Source: Hyalangium gracile
Lineage (GTDB): Bacteria; Myxococcota; Myxococcia; Myxococcales; Myxococcaceae
NCBI RefSeq assembly: GCF_020103725.1
Contig: NZ_JAHXBG010000037.1
Coordinates: forward strand, 1 to 64,000
Direction: 5' to 3'
Length of the DNA: 64,000 nt
This document shows positions 53,670 to 63,706 of this stretch, in pieces. The translations under genes were made by a program, and so were the position numbers. The notes under the pieces are model-generated. The model had not been told where the DNA came from. It ran no database searches and saw only the letters and a program-made list of their open reading frames with translations. The first letter of the stretch is position 1, and the number at the start of each line of letters is the position of its first letter.

Positions 53670-55824
53670 GTGCTCCGAGTGAAACTCCTGGCCATACTGT
53701 GTGTCTCGGTGCTGCTTGCCTGCGGCTCCTCCGAGTCGGAAGGGCCGGGCTCACCGGGCTCATGGTTGCGTCAGCGGCTGGGGGGGCCGGCGCCCATGGC
53801 CCCCACGCTCTCGGTCGACCCTACGGCCCTGGGCTTCGATGAGCAGAAGCTCGGGACCGATAGCGCTACCCAGACGTTCACCGTGAGGAACTCGGGGAAC
53901 GGGACGCTCACCATCAACAACGTGGTCATCGCGGGGGGGAGCGCTTCGTCGTACACGCTCGATACGAATGGCGTGGTCCCGTTCGACCTGGGCGCGGGGA
54001 TTTCGCGGAGCATGACCGTGAAGTTCAACCCTGCGGCGGAGTTCCTGAACGCAGCGCAGGTCAACGTCAACGGTACGAAGAAAGTCGATCTCACGGGCTA
54101 CGGAGTGTTGTCCGCCGCCCACGTGAGCCCGTCCTCGCACACCTTCGGTGAAGCCGTCGTGGGGGGCCAGGGCGTTGCCCGGACCGTGACGGTGAAGAAC
54201 GTGGGGAATGCCGCCGTCAAGGTCACCCCTGCTCGCGGGGGAACCCACCACAGCTCCTTCACGGTCTCTCCGAGCACGGAGCAGACCATCGCAGTGGGGC
54301 AGACCGCCTCCTTCACGGTGACGTTCATTCCGCTGGCGGGTGGAGCGGCCACTGCGACGCTCAGCTTCACCACCGATGAGAACCCGGTCGCCACTCCCAC
54401 CTCGGTGGCCCTGTCGGGAACGGGAGTGGCCCCCGCCATCACCGTGGATCCCGGGTTGTCCTTCGGAGATGTGCGGACGAACACCAGTGTGGGCGGGCTC
54501 CTCACGGTGACCAACAGCGGCACGGGGACGCTGGAGATCACCGACATTACCAAGAGCGGCTCGGGGGCCGCGGCCTACACCTTGGCGAGCACGACCCTGA
54601 GTGTGGCGGCTGGACAGAGCCAGACCGTGGCGGTGACGTTCGCTCCCACCACCACGGGCCAGAAGGACGCGACGCTGACGCTGACCACCAATGTGGTGGG
54701 CAGCACCTCGGTCCCGGTCGCGCTGTCGGGCCGAGGCATCAACCCGACGATCCGGACACCGATCCCCACGCTGGCCTTCGGGGATCTGGAGAAGAACACG
54801 ACCACGACGCAGCAGCTGACGGTACACAACGACGGCGTCGGCACGCTGAACATCACCAACATCACCAAGGGTGGAGCCAACCCTGGGGCCTATAGCCTGT
54901 CGGCCACCACTCTGACGGTGGCGGAGGGGACGAGCGAGTCGGTGACGGTGACGTTCGCTCCCACCAGCGAGGGCCAGGCGGACGCGACGCTGACGCTGAC
55001 CACCAATGATTCGGCCAACCCCTCGGTGGAGGTGACGGTGACGGGCCGCGGCGTGCACCCCACCATCGCGGTGGCCAGCCCGCTGGCGTTCGGGGATCGG
55101 CAGATCAACGCGACGGCGACGCTACCGCTGGTGGTGACCAACAATGGCACGGGCACGCTGAACATCACCGGTATCGCCAAGGGGGGAGCGGACGCGGCCC
55201 TGTTCAGCGTCGCGGAGAGCACGCTGAGCGTGCCGGAGGGGGGGAGCCAGAGCCTGACGGTGTCGTTCACTCCGACGGCTCAGACAGGGGCCAGCGCCAC
55301 GCTGACGCTGACGACCAACGCGGTGGGCAGCGAGAGCGTCAACGTGACGCTGACAGGCAACGGCGTCAACCCCTCGGTGACGGTGACGAGCCCGCTGGCC
55401 TTCGGAGAGTGGCAGATCAATTCGAGCAAACAGCTGCCGCTGACGGTGACCAACAGCGGCACGGGCACGCTGGAAGTCACCAACATCACCAAGGCCGGAG
55501 CAGGCCAGGCGGCCTACAGCCTGTCGGGCACGACGCTGAGCGTGCCGGCCGGCGAGAGCCGCTCGGTGACGGTGACGTTCGCGCCCACCAGTGTGGGGCA
55601 GGCGGACGCCACGCTGACGCTGGCCACCAACTCCGTGGCCAACCCCTCGGTGCCCGTGACGGTGACGGGCCGGGGAGTGCACCCGAGCATCACGGTGGCC
55701 AGCCCGCTGGCGTTCGGAGATCGGCAGATCAACGCGACGGCGACGCTGCCGCTGGTGGTGACCAACAATGGCACGGGCACGCTGAACATCACCGGTATCG
55801 CCAAGGGGGGAGCGGACGCGGCCC
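53670..55824 (+). pseudogene. Giant ASH-like repeat surface protein, 5' part (in frame until a frameshift)
   Basis: About 718 codons of a repeat protein of roughly 2,640 residues. The GTG at 53670 follows GGGGAGGGG and gives a signal with lipobox LLAC. After it come units of about 104 residues of the 'choice-of-anchor D'/ASH type, each with a start like SPLAFGDRQIN, then TVTNNGTGTLNITGI and VTVTFAPTSVGQADATLTL and a turn GRGVNP. At 55824 the frame is lost in the middle of a unit (after GGADAAL) and the sequence resumes one frame over as FTNITKAGAGQ. The original frame runs on without repeat sequence to 56567. The rest of the protein is the next entry. The split could be a true mutation or an assembly collapse. 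Confidence 0.75.
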
Positions 55825-58800
55825 TTCACCAACATCACCAAGGCCGGAGCAGGCCAGGCGGCCTACAGCCTGTCGGGCACGACGCTGAGCGTGCCGGCCG
55901 GCCAGAGCCGCTCGGTGACGGTGACGTTCGCGCCCACCAGTGTGGGGCAGGCGGACGCGACGCTGACGCTGCACACCAACTCCATGGCCAGCCCCTTGGT
56001 GCCCGTGACGCTGACGGGGCGAGGCGTCAACCCGAGCATCACGGTGGCCAGCCCGCTGGCGTTCGGGGACGTGCAGAGGAACACGAGCGCTCCGCTGCCG
56101 CTGACGGTGACCAACAACGGCACCGGCACGCTGGAGATCACCAACATCACCAAGGCTGGCACGGGCCAGACGGCCTACAGCTTGTCGGGGACGACGCTGA
56201 GCGTGCCGGAGGGCCAGAGCCGCTCGGTGACGGTGACGTTCGCGCCCACCGCCCTGGGGCAGGCGGACGCGACGCTGACGCTGCACACCAACGTGGTGGG
56301 CAGCGCGACGGTGCCTGTGACGCTGTCGGGCCGGGGCGTGCACCCCACCATCACGGTGGCCAGCCCGCTGGCGTTCGGGGATCGGCAGATCAACGCGACG
56401 GCGACGCTGCCATTGACGGTGACCAACAACGGCACCGGCACGCTGAACATCACCGGCATCGCCAAGGGCGGAACGGACTCGGCCTTGTTCGGCGTCGTGC
56501 AGAGCACGCTGAGCGTGCCGGAGGGGCAGAGCCGGGACCTGACGGTGACCTTCAGGCCCACGGATGAAGTGGCGGCCAGCGCCACGCTGACGCTGACGAC
56601 CAATGCGGTGGGCAGCGAGACCGTCAACGTGACGCTGACGGGCCGGGGCATCAACCCCACCATCATGGTGGCCAGCCCGCTGGCCTTCGGAGAGCGGCAG
56701 ACGAACACGAACACACCGCTGCCGCTGACGGTGACCAACGGCGGCACGGGCACGCTGCAAGTCACCAGCATCACCAAGGGCGGAGCAGGCCAGGCGGCCT
56801 ACACGCTGTCGGGCACGACGCTGAGCGTGCCGGCCGGCCAGAGCCGCTCGGTGACGGTGACGTTCAATCCCTCCAGTGTGGGCCAGGCGGATGCCACGCT
56901 GACACTGGCCACCAACTCCGTGGCCAATCCCTCCGTGGTCGTGGCGCTGACGGGGCGGGGCGTCAACCCCACCATCCAGGTGCTGAACGCGCTGGCCTTC
57001 GGCGATCAGCAGATCAACGACACCGCGACGCGGACGCTGACGGTGGCCAACACCGGCACTGGCACGCTGAACATCACCAACATCACCAAGGGCGGAACGG
57101 GCTCCGCCTACTACGGCTTCACGCCGAGCACGCTGACGGTGCCCGAGGGCCAGAGCAGGGATCTGACCGTGACGTTCAACCCCACGGCGCAGGGGCTGGC
57201 CAACGCGACGCTGACGCTGACCACCAATGATGTGACCCGGTCGACGGTCACCGTGAGCTTGTCGGGTCGCGGCATCAACCCGACCATCACCGTGCCCTCC
57301 ACGCTCTCCTTCGGAGATCAGCGCGTGGGTGCCCCGGCCACCCAGCGGACGCTGACGGTGACCAACAACGGCACGGGGACGCTGAACGTCAGCAGCATCA
57401 CCAAGAGTGGCCCGAACGCCGCGGACTACGGTGTCACGCCGACCACGCTGACGGTGCCCGAGGGCCAGAGCCGCGATCTGACGGTGACCTTCAACCCGGC
57501 CGTCGGAGGACAGTCCGATGCAACGCTGACGCTGATCAGCAACGACGTCTCCCGGGGGCAGGTCGACGTGGACCTGTCGGGCCGCGGGATCAACCCGAAC
57601 ATCTCCGTGGCGGCGACGCTGCCGTTTGGCGAACTGCAGGTGAACACCAACGCGCAGCAGACGCTGACGGTGACCAACACGGGCACGGGCCTGCTGAGCA
57701 TCAGCGCCATCTCCAAGGGTGGCTCGGGGGCCGCCTACTACACCTTCACTCCTGGCTCGCTGGATGTGCCGGAAGGGCAGAGCCGGACCGTGGTGGTGAC
57801 GTTCAGCCCCACCGGCGTGGGCCAGGCGGATGCCACGCTGACGCTGACGACCAATGACGTGAACCGTCCCACGGCCACCGTGACGCTGACGGGCGCGGGC
57901 GTCAATCCCAGCATCACCGTGTCGGCGTCGCTGCTCTTCGGCGAAGTGCAGGTGAACACCAACAAGGCGGTGCCGCTGACGATCCGCAACAACGGCACGG
58001 GCACGCTGAACATCACCAACATCTCCAAGAGCGGGCCTGCCGCCGCTCTCTACAGCTTCACCCAGACCACCCTCAGCGTGCCCGGCGGGCAGGAGCGGGA
58101 CCTGGTGGTGACTTTCAGCCCCACCAGTCAGGGGCCGGCCGAGGCCACGCTCACGCTGGCCACCACGGACGTGAACCGGCCCTCGGTCCCCGTGACGCTG
58201 TCGGGCATCGGCGTCAATCCGGTCATCCTGGTGCCTTCCACGCTGGCCTTCGGAGACGTGGCGGTGAACCCCACCATTGCTCCGACGATGCCGCTGGAGA
58301 TCAGCAACACCGGCTCGGGCACCCTGCGCATCACCAACATCACCAAGTCTGGCGCGGGGGCCGCCTTCTACACCTTCGACGCCAACCCGATCGACGTCCC
58401 GGCCGGTCAGAGCAGATCCCTCACGGTGACGTTCAACCCCACCGTCGAGGGCCAGTCCAACGCCGTCCTCACGCTGACCACCAACGACGTGGCCCGAGGG
58501 ACGGTGACCGTGAGCCTCACCGGCTATGGCGGCAGGCCGAACATCGCGCTGTGCTCGCCCACGAACACGACTCCTCCCGTGTGCGAGCCCATCTCCGCGC
58601 TCGACTTCAAGGGAGTGCGGGTGAGCTCCGCCCGGCAGAAGACGATCACGATCAAGAACTCCGGCCGGGCCCCGCTCGTCATCTCCAGCGCACCGGTCGT
58701 GTCGCCCACGGGCGCCTTCTCCTATGTCGGGCCGAACGCCTTCACGGTGCCTCCCAACTCCGAGTTCAACATCGCGGTGTCCTTCGCGCCGACGCAGACC

Positions 58801-61470
58801 ACCAGCTACAGCGCCTCGCTCACCATCACGTCGAACGCCGTCCCCGCCTCGACGACGGTGGGCCTGACAGGGTTCGGCGCCAACCCGGATCTGACCGTCA
58901 GCACCTCATCGATCTTCTTCGGTGACGTCCGGGTGGGCGACACGAGCAGCCCGCAGAACGTCAACATCACCGTGAACAACGCCACCGGCCCCACGGATGT
59001 GACGCTGCAGAGCCTGCCGGTGGTGGGGCCCTTCGTCGTCGAGACGCCCACCACGCTGCCCACGACGATCCAGTCGGGCACCTCCTACACCTTCACCGTC
59101 AAGTTCAAGCCGACCGAGCCGTCCACGAACGGACCCGCGACGGGCTCCGTCACCATCAACACGGATCTCGCCCCGCGGCCGACGGTGACGCTCTCGGGCA
59201 ACGGCACCGTGTCCAAGGTGGAGCTGTCCGTGGCCGCGCTCAACTTCGGCAACCAGCGCGTGACGTACAAGAGCGGCGCCCAGCCGGTGATCCTCTCCAA
59301 CAAGGGGGCGGCGGCGCTGGCCATCACCCAGCTCATCTTCTCCAACCCCGCCTTCAGCCTGGAGGGCCTGACGCCTCCCTCGGAGGCCAGCCCGTTGACC
59401 ATCGCCGCCGGCGCGCAGCGGGCCTTGTCCGTGGCCTTCACGCCGGGGACGGTGGGCCCGTCCTCCGGCAAGCTCTTCATCATCAGCAATGCCTTCGTGC
59501 CGGCACCCGCGCTGGAACTGTCGGGCACGGGCGTCGACGGACAGATGAGCGTGACGCCCAGCGTGGTCTCCTTCGAGCCCGCGGATGTGGGCGGCACGGG
59601 CCTGCAGCAGAGCGTGGAGCTCGAGAACACGGGCGGCTATCCGCTCACGATCGAGGCGGTGGAGGACCCGACCGACCTCCAGTTCACCGTCTCCGGCCTG
59701 CCCGACGGGCTGGTGCTCCAGCCGAAAGACACCTGGCCGTTCACCGTCACCTTCACGCCGACCCAGCGTGGCTACTTCCCGTCCTCCGCCGTCATCCGCA
59801 GCGATGCCGTCACCAACAAGCTCTTCAGCCTGGCGATGTCGGGCACGGGCGTGGCCGCGGCCGCGGAGCTGCAGCCCCAGGATCTGAACTTCGGCAGCTC
59901 CAACGTGGGGGTGCCCGTCACCCAGGACATCTCCGTGAAGAACATCGGCGAGAAGCCGCTGTCCGTCTCCAACATCGCCTTCGCGGATGCCACGGCCAAC
60001 TCGGGCATGTCGCTGGACTTCACCCTGGACGCCACGGTGACGCTCCCCATCGTCGTCGATCCGGGCAAGAGCGCGCTCGTCCGGCTGAAGTTCACTCCGC
60101 GCGGCCCCAACCTGCGTGAGGCCAAGGCGCGCTTCTTCACGAACGCCGGCGTCGAGGAGGCTACCGTCGGTGGAACGGGCACCTCGCCGACCCTGCGGCT
60201 GGATCCGCTCGAGCTGCGGTTCTCCAACGTGCTGGTGGGCAACTCCTCGGCGCCTCAGACCATCACGATCACCAACAAGGGCACCGGCCCGCTCATGCTG
60301 ACGGAGATCAAGAAGGGCGGCACGGACGCGAGCGCCTTCGACGTCACTCCGCCGGCGCTGCCCACCACGCTGCAGCCCAACGGCTTCACCACCGTGTCGG
60401 TGTCGCTCAAGCCGGACGAGGAGCGGCTGTTCTCCGCTCAGCTCCAGATCCTGTCGAACGACGCCACCGCCCCCACCGCGGCGGTGGTCCTGTCGGGCGC
60501 GGGCGTGGGGCAGCAGATCCAGCTCTCCGAGACGTTCCTGGAGTTCGGCAACCAGCTGCTCAACAAGCCGTCGACGCTGCGCACGGTGCGCATCACCAAC
60601 AACGGCGACACGACGATCACCATGTCGGGCATCTCGGTGGAAGGGGAGGGGTCGACGCAGTTCACGCTCATCAAGCCCAACCTGCCCATCGACCTGAAGC
60701 CGCGCGAGAGCCAGACGGTCTCCGTGTCCTTCACGCCCCAGGCGGAGGTGGACGTGAACTGCAAGCTGAAGCTGGGCTTCAGCACGCCTGTGCCGCGTGA
60801 GGTGTCGCTGCACGGCCGCGGTATTCCCTCCGTGCTCGAGAGCAAGCCCACCTCGCTGGACTTCGGCGCGGTCCGCGTCAACCGTCCGCACCCGGCCGGG
60901 CTCGAGATCATCAACCGCAGCAGCGACACGGTCGTGCTCGCCAACCCCGTGCTCACCAGGCGCAGCGGCGACGCGAGCTTCTTCCGGTACGAGCCGGATG
61001 CCGTGGCGGGCCGGGCCATCGCGCCGGGCGCCTCCCTCATCGTGGCGCTCAACTACCAGCCCACGGTGGAGGATCTGACGGAGGCCACCCTGTCCTTCGA
61101 CACCGTCCCGGCCCAGCCTCGGCCACTGACCATCGAGCTCAAGGGCAAGGCGACGCAGCGCCTGCTCACGGTGGATCCGGGCAGCCTGGACTTCGGCCGG
61201 GTGGAGGTCAGCAACCCGGTGGCGCCCAAGGAGATCACGGTCGTCAACAAGTCCGCCCAGCCGCAGTGGGTGGTGGTGCAGCTGAAGCGGGGCGAGGGGA
61301 CGAACTTCGTGGTCGACAAGACCGAGCTGGACGGCCGTCCCATCCCCGCGCAGGGCAGCGCCACGTTCCAGGTGCACTTCCAGCCCAAGGCGGCGGGTGA
61401 GGAGACCAACGATCTCCAGGTCTACCTGCAGAACGAGTCCGAGCCCGAGGCCGTGATCCCGGTGAAGGGC
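53805..61470 (+). repeat. Tandem array of at least 24 ASH-like coding repeats, about 312 bp each
   Basis: Repeat starts can be read at LSVDPTALGFDE, AHVSPSSHTFGE, ITVDPGLSFGD, IRTPIPTLAFGD, IAVASPLAFGD and so on to LLTVDPGSLDFG. Units 4-11 are the most similar at DNA level, with long stretches such as CTGACGGTGACCAACA recurring nearly unchanged. This implies recent duplication or gene conversion. Units 16-24 diverge in sequence but keep the fold pattern. Confidence 0.85.
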
Positions 61471-61596
61471 CATGGCCGCCAGCTCACGGGCCAGGGCGGT
61501 GGCTGCTCCAGCTCCAACGTCGGGACAGGCGGCTCGGCGATGGTGGCGCTGCTCGCGCTGGTGCTGCTGGGAGCGCGGCGGCGGAGGCGCGAGTAG
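55825..61596 (+). CDS. Giant ASH-like repeat surface protein, 3' part with MYXO-CTERM-like tail
   Basis: About 1,923 codons continuing the repeat protein in a new frame. It contains part of unit 7 and units 8-24, with the later ones more divergent. The C-terminus is GGGCSSSNVGTGG, a hydrophobic stretch SAMVALLALVLLGA and RRRRRE, which matches the MYXO-CTERM sorting signal (Gly-Cys, membrane segment, Arg cluster). Together with the N-terminal lipobox the protein may be anchored or sorted at both ends. ASH-like repeats are thin Ig-like modules suited to adhesion or cell-surface assembly. If the split is real, a GTG at 55891 could start this part but would lack a signal peptide. Confidence 0.8.
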   Translation, partial: FTNITKAGAGQAAYSLSGTTLSVPAGQSRSVTVTFAPTSVGQADATLTLHTNSMASPLVPVTLTGRGVNPSITVASPLAFGDVQRNTSAPLPLTVTNNGTGTLEITNITKAGTGQTAYSLSGTTLSVPEGQSRSVTVTFAPTALGQADATLTLHTNVVGSATVPVTLSGRGVHPTITVASPLAFGDRQINATATLPLTVTNNGTGTLNITGIAKGGTDSALFGVVQSTLSVPEGQSRDLTVTFRPTDEVAASATLTLTTNAVGSETVNVTLTGRGINPTIMVASPLAFGERQTNTNTPLPLTVTNGGTGTLQVTSITKGGAGQAAYTLSGTTLSVPAGQSRSVTVTFNPSSVGQADATLTLATNSVANPSVVVALTGRGVNPTIQVLNALAFGDQQINDTATRTLTVANTGTGTLNITNITKGGTGSAYYGFTPSTLTVPEGQSRDLTVTFNPTAQGLANATLTLTTNDVTRSTVTVSLSGRGINPTITVPSTLSFGDQRVGAPATQRTLTVTNNGTGTLNVSSITKSGPNAADYGVTPTTLTVPEGQSRDLTVTFNPAVGGQSDATLTLISNDVSRGQVDVDLSGRGINPNISVAATLPFGELQVNTNAQQTLTVTNTGTGLLSISAISKGGSGAAYYTFTPGSLDVPEGQSRTVVVTFSPTGVGQADATLTLTTNDVNRPTATVTLTGAGVNPSITVSASLLFGEVQVNTNKAVPLTIRNNGTGTLNITNISKSGPAAALYSFTQTTLSVPGGQERDLVVTFSPTSQGPAEATLTLATTDVNRPSVPVTLSGIGVNPVILVPSTLAFGDVAVNPTIAPTMPLEISNTGSGTLRITNITKSGAGAAFYTFDANPIDVPAGQSRSLTVTFNPTVEGQSNAVLTLTTNDVARGTVTVSLTGYGGRPNIALCSPTNTTPPVCEPISALDFKGVRVSSARQKTITIKNSGRAPLVISSAPVVSPTGAFSYVGPNAFTVPPNSEFNIAVSFAPTQTTSYSASLTITSNAVPASTTVGLTGFGANPDLTVSTSSIFFGDVRVGDTSSPQNVNITVNNATGPTDVTLQSLPVVGPFVVETPTTLPTTIQSGTSYTFTVKFKPTEPSTNGPATGSVTINTDLAPRPTVTLSGNGTVSKVELSVAALNFGNQRVTYKSGAQPVILSNKGAAALAITQLIFSNPAFSLEGLTPPSEASPLTIAAGAQRALSVAFTPGTVGPSSGKLFIISNAFVPAPALELSGTGVDGQMSVTPSVVSFEPADVGGTGLQQSVELENTGGYPLTIEAVEDPTDLQFTVSGLPDGLVLQPKDTWPFTVTFTPTQRGYFPSSAVIRSDAVTNKLFSLAMSGTGVAAAAELQPQDLNFGSSNVGVPVTQDISVKNIGEKPLSVSNIAFADATANSGMSLDFTLDATVTLPIVVDPGKSALVRLKFTPRGPNLREAKARFFTNAGVEEATVGGTGTSPTLRLDPLELRFSNVLVGNSSAPQTITITNKGTGPLMLTEIKKGGTDASAFDVTPPALPTTLQPNGFTTVSVSLKPDEERLFSAQLQILSNDATAPTAAVVLSGAGVGQQIQLSETFLEFGNQLLNKPSTLRTVRITNNGDTTITMSGISVEGEGSTQFTLIKPNLPIDLKPRESQTVSVSFTPQAEVDVNCKLKLGFSTPVPREVSLHGRGIPSVLESKPTSLDFGAVRVNRPHPAGLEIINRSSDTVVLANPVLTRRSGDASFFRYEPDAVAGRAIAPGASLIVALNYQPTVEDLTEATLSFDTVPAQPRPLTIELKGKATQRLLTVDPGSLDFGRVEVSNPVAPKEITVVNKSAQPQWVVVQLKRGEGTNFVVDKTELDGRPIPAQGSATFQVHFQPKAAGEETNDLQVYLQNESEPEAVIPVKGHGRQLTGQGGGCSSSNVGTGGSAMVALLALVLLGARRRRRE

Positions 61597-61600
61597 CCGG

Positions 61601-63280
61601 ATGCCGTTCGACATCAAGAGGATCCTCGACCAGCTCGAGTCCGGCACCCCGGCGGAGTCCGCGGTGCCGGCCTGGCAGCAGGAGAGCTGGCAGGATCCGG
61701 ATGGGTTCGTCGCGGCGCTGGCCGTGGCCCACGTGGGCCGCGGGGCGCCGCTCAAGAGCCGCACCGCCCAGCACTACGACTTCTTCCACGATCTCGTCGT
61801 CCGCCACACCACGACGGATCGCGTGGCCCTGCGCAGCTATGACAGGCGGACGGGCTGGCAGACGCTGACCTACCGCCAGCTGCACGAGCAGGCCGCGCGG
61901 AGGGCCACCGACTGGGCCCGGCAGGGCGTCAAGGCCGGCGCCAAGGTGTGCCTGCTCTACTCCGTGGGGAACGAGCTCCTCATCTCCCTGGCGGCGGCCC
62001 TGGGGCTGGGGGCCTGCATCAGCTTCCTGCCACCTCAAGGCCGGCGCTTCATCGCTCGGCGGCTGGCCACGCTCGGGCCGGAGCACATCGCCGCCGAGCC
62101 GCACCAGGCGCTGATGCTGCAGGGCTTCGAGAAGCTGCTGCTGCAGAGCCGCGGCCAGGCCTCTCCGGCCTTCACCTCGCACACGTACAAGCCGGAGGAG
62201 CCGGTGGGCCTGCTGTTCTCGCCCCTGGTGGAGCCGGCGGGCACTCCGGCGCCGCTCTCGGCGGAGGATGCGTGGCGGGGGGCGCTGGTGGACGGCCTGC
62301 TCACCTTCGGCCTCGGGGCCGGCGAGCACCTGGCGGCCCCGGGCTACCACCCGCTGCAGCACATGCCGGCCTTCCTCTTCACCACGCTGCTGCGCGGGGC
62401 CACCTACCTCCACCTCGAGCTGGCGGATCTCGAGACGAACCCGGCGCTGATCAACGAGCACCCGGTGCGCGCGCTCGGGGTGAGCCCGGCGGTGAGGGAT
62501 CTGCTGCTGCGCACCCGCACCTCCCTGAAGAGCGTGGGCCACTGGTTCCGCAACCCCGAGGAGCCCATCGACTGGGTCGGCTGGCGGGCCTGGGTCAAGC
62601 AGTGCGGCGTGGCCGCGGTGCCGTCCGCCAACGTGCTGGTGGATCCGTCCGCCGGAGGCGCGGTGCTCGTCTCGCCACGGCGGGTGAGGGACATCCACAC
62701 CGAGGCGCCTCCGGCTCCCGGCCGTCGCTGGACGCTGGGAGACATCAACATGAGCGGCCAGGAGTCGGCGGGAGATGTGGGCATGTTCGCCCTCCTGCCG
62801 GACAAGGAGCGGCCGCCTCCCTACGTCGTCCTCACGCGCTCCTTTGGCGTGTACCACTACGGTGGGCCCCGCACGGCGAGGAGGGAAGGGCGCGTCTACC
62901 CGTCCGCCGAGGTGGCGGAGTTCGTCCAGACACTGCCCTTCGTCCGAGGCGCCGTCGTGGTGCCGGCTCCCACGGGTGGGGTGGCGGGCCACTACCGCTA
63001 CGTGCTGCTGATCTTCACCGGCGCCCAGCCTCAGCAGTCGGCGGTGTGGCTGCAGACGGTGCGGCGCGGCCTCGAGCTCGAGCTGGGCGCCGAGCACCTG
63101 CCGGATCGCACCGAGTTCATCCCGCTGTACCCTCGCAAGGTGAAGGGGCAGGTAGACGAGCCCTGGTGCCAGATGCAGTACCTGACAGGTGCGCTGTTCC
63201 GGAAGAGCACGGATCCGCTCTTTCAGGCCCTCACGGCGCTGCGAGGCCACCTGCTGGAAAAGTCGGAGCCGCCTGTGTGA
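61601..63280 (+). CDS. Degenerate adenylate-forming (AMP-binding) domain protein
   Basis: A 559-residue protein with the overall pattern of acyl-CoA synthetases/NRPS adenylation domains: HDLVVRHTTTDRVALRSYDR, TLTYRQLHEQAARRATDWAR, VCLLYSVGNELLISLAAALG, and a C-terminal subdomain. The usual P-loop is replaced by LLFSPLVEPAGTPAP (about 205-219), and the C-terminal catalytic lysine of the GK motif is Gln517 in KVKGQVD. Adenylation activity is therefore doubtful. It starts 4 bp after the repeat-protein stop and precedes a DUF4280 gene by 39 bp. Confidence 0.75.
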   Translation: MPFDIKRILDQLESGTPAESAVPAWQQESWQDPDGFVAALAVAHVGRGAPLKSRTAQHYDFFHDLVVRHTTTDRVALRSYDRRTGWQTLTYRQLHEQAARRATDWARQGVKAGAKVCLLYSVGNELLISLAAALGLGACISFLPPQGRRFIARRLATLGPEHIAAEPHQALMLQGFEKLLLQSRGQASPAFTSHTYKPEEPVGLLFSPLVEPAGTPAPLSAEDAWRGALVDGLLTFGLGAGEHLAAPGYHPLQHMPAFLFTTLLRGATYLHLELADLETNPALINEHPVRALGVSPAVRDLLLRTRTSLKSVGHWFRNPEEPIDWVGWRAWVKQCGVAAVPSANVLVDPSAGGAVLVSPRRVRDIHTEAPPAPGRRWTLGDINMSGQESAGDVGMFALLPDKERPPPYVVLTRSFGVYHYGGPRTARREGRVYPSAEVAEFVQTLPFVRGAVVVPAPTGGVAGHYRYVLLIFTGAQPQQSAVWLQTVRRGLELELGAEHLPDRTEFIPLYPRKVKGQVDEPWCQMQYLTGALFRKSTDPLFQALTALRGHLLEKSEPPV

Positions 63281-63319
63281 GGATGCTGCTTCGCGCCAGC
63301 CCTCGCAAAGGAGTGCACC

Positions 63320-63706
63320 ATGGGAGTCCAGGTCGTCACAGGGGCCATGTTGCAGTGCAGCTTCGGCGTCGCCCCCTCGTCGCTGGTGGTGCTGCCCGTC
63401 AACAAGGTGATGGCCACGACGCCCGCGGCCAACATCATGGACAACAAGCCCCTGGTGAACATCCTGCCCTTCGGCATGTGCCAGTCGATGGCCAACCCCA
63501 TGGTGGCGGCGGCGACGGCGGCGGCCATGGGGGTGCTGACGCCCATGCCGTGCATTCCCGCGACGGCGGCGCCTTGGATGCCTGGGTGTCCCAAGCTGCT
63601 GATCGGCAACATGCCGGCGGTGGACAGCAACTGCAAACTGATGTGCAACTGGGGCGGCGTCATCCAGGTCGTCTCGCCTGGTCAGGTCACGGTGCAAGAT
63701 GGGTGA
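63320..63706 (+). CDS. DUF4280 (PAAR-like) protein
   Basis: A 128-residue protein with AAAGGAG just before the ATG. It has the DUF4280 pattern: MLQCSFGVAPSSLVVLP near the start, MCQSMANPMVAAATAAAMG, a central PMPCIPATAAPWMPG and the C-terminal CKLMCNWGGVIQVVSPGQ. This family is PAAR-like and is found at the tips of type VI and related contractile secretion systems, sometimes carrying cargo. No cargo domain is attached here. It overlaps the next gene by eight bases. Confidence 0.85.
   Translation: MGVQVVTGAMLQCSFGVAPSSLVVLPVNKVMATTPAANIMDNKPLVNILPFGMCQSMANPMVAAATAAAMGVLTPMPCIPATAAPWMPGCPKLLIGNMPAVDSNCKLMCNWGGVIQVVSPGQVTVQDG

Noticed and set aside
53805-61470. CRISPR or other non-coding repeat array
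   Set aside because: Repeats are about 312 bp, in frame and encode Ig-like units, so they are protein repeats.
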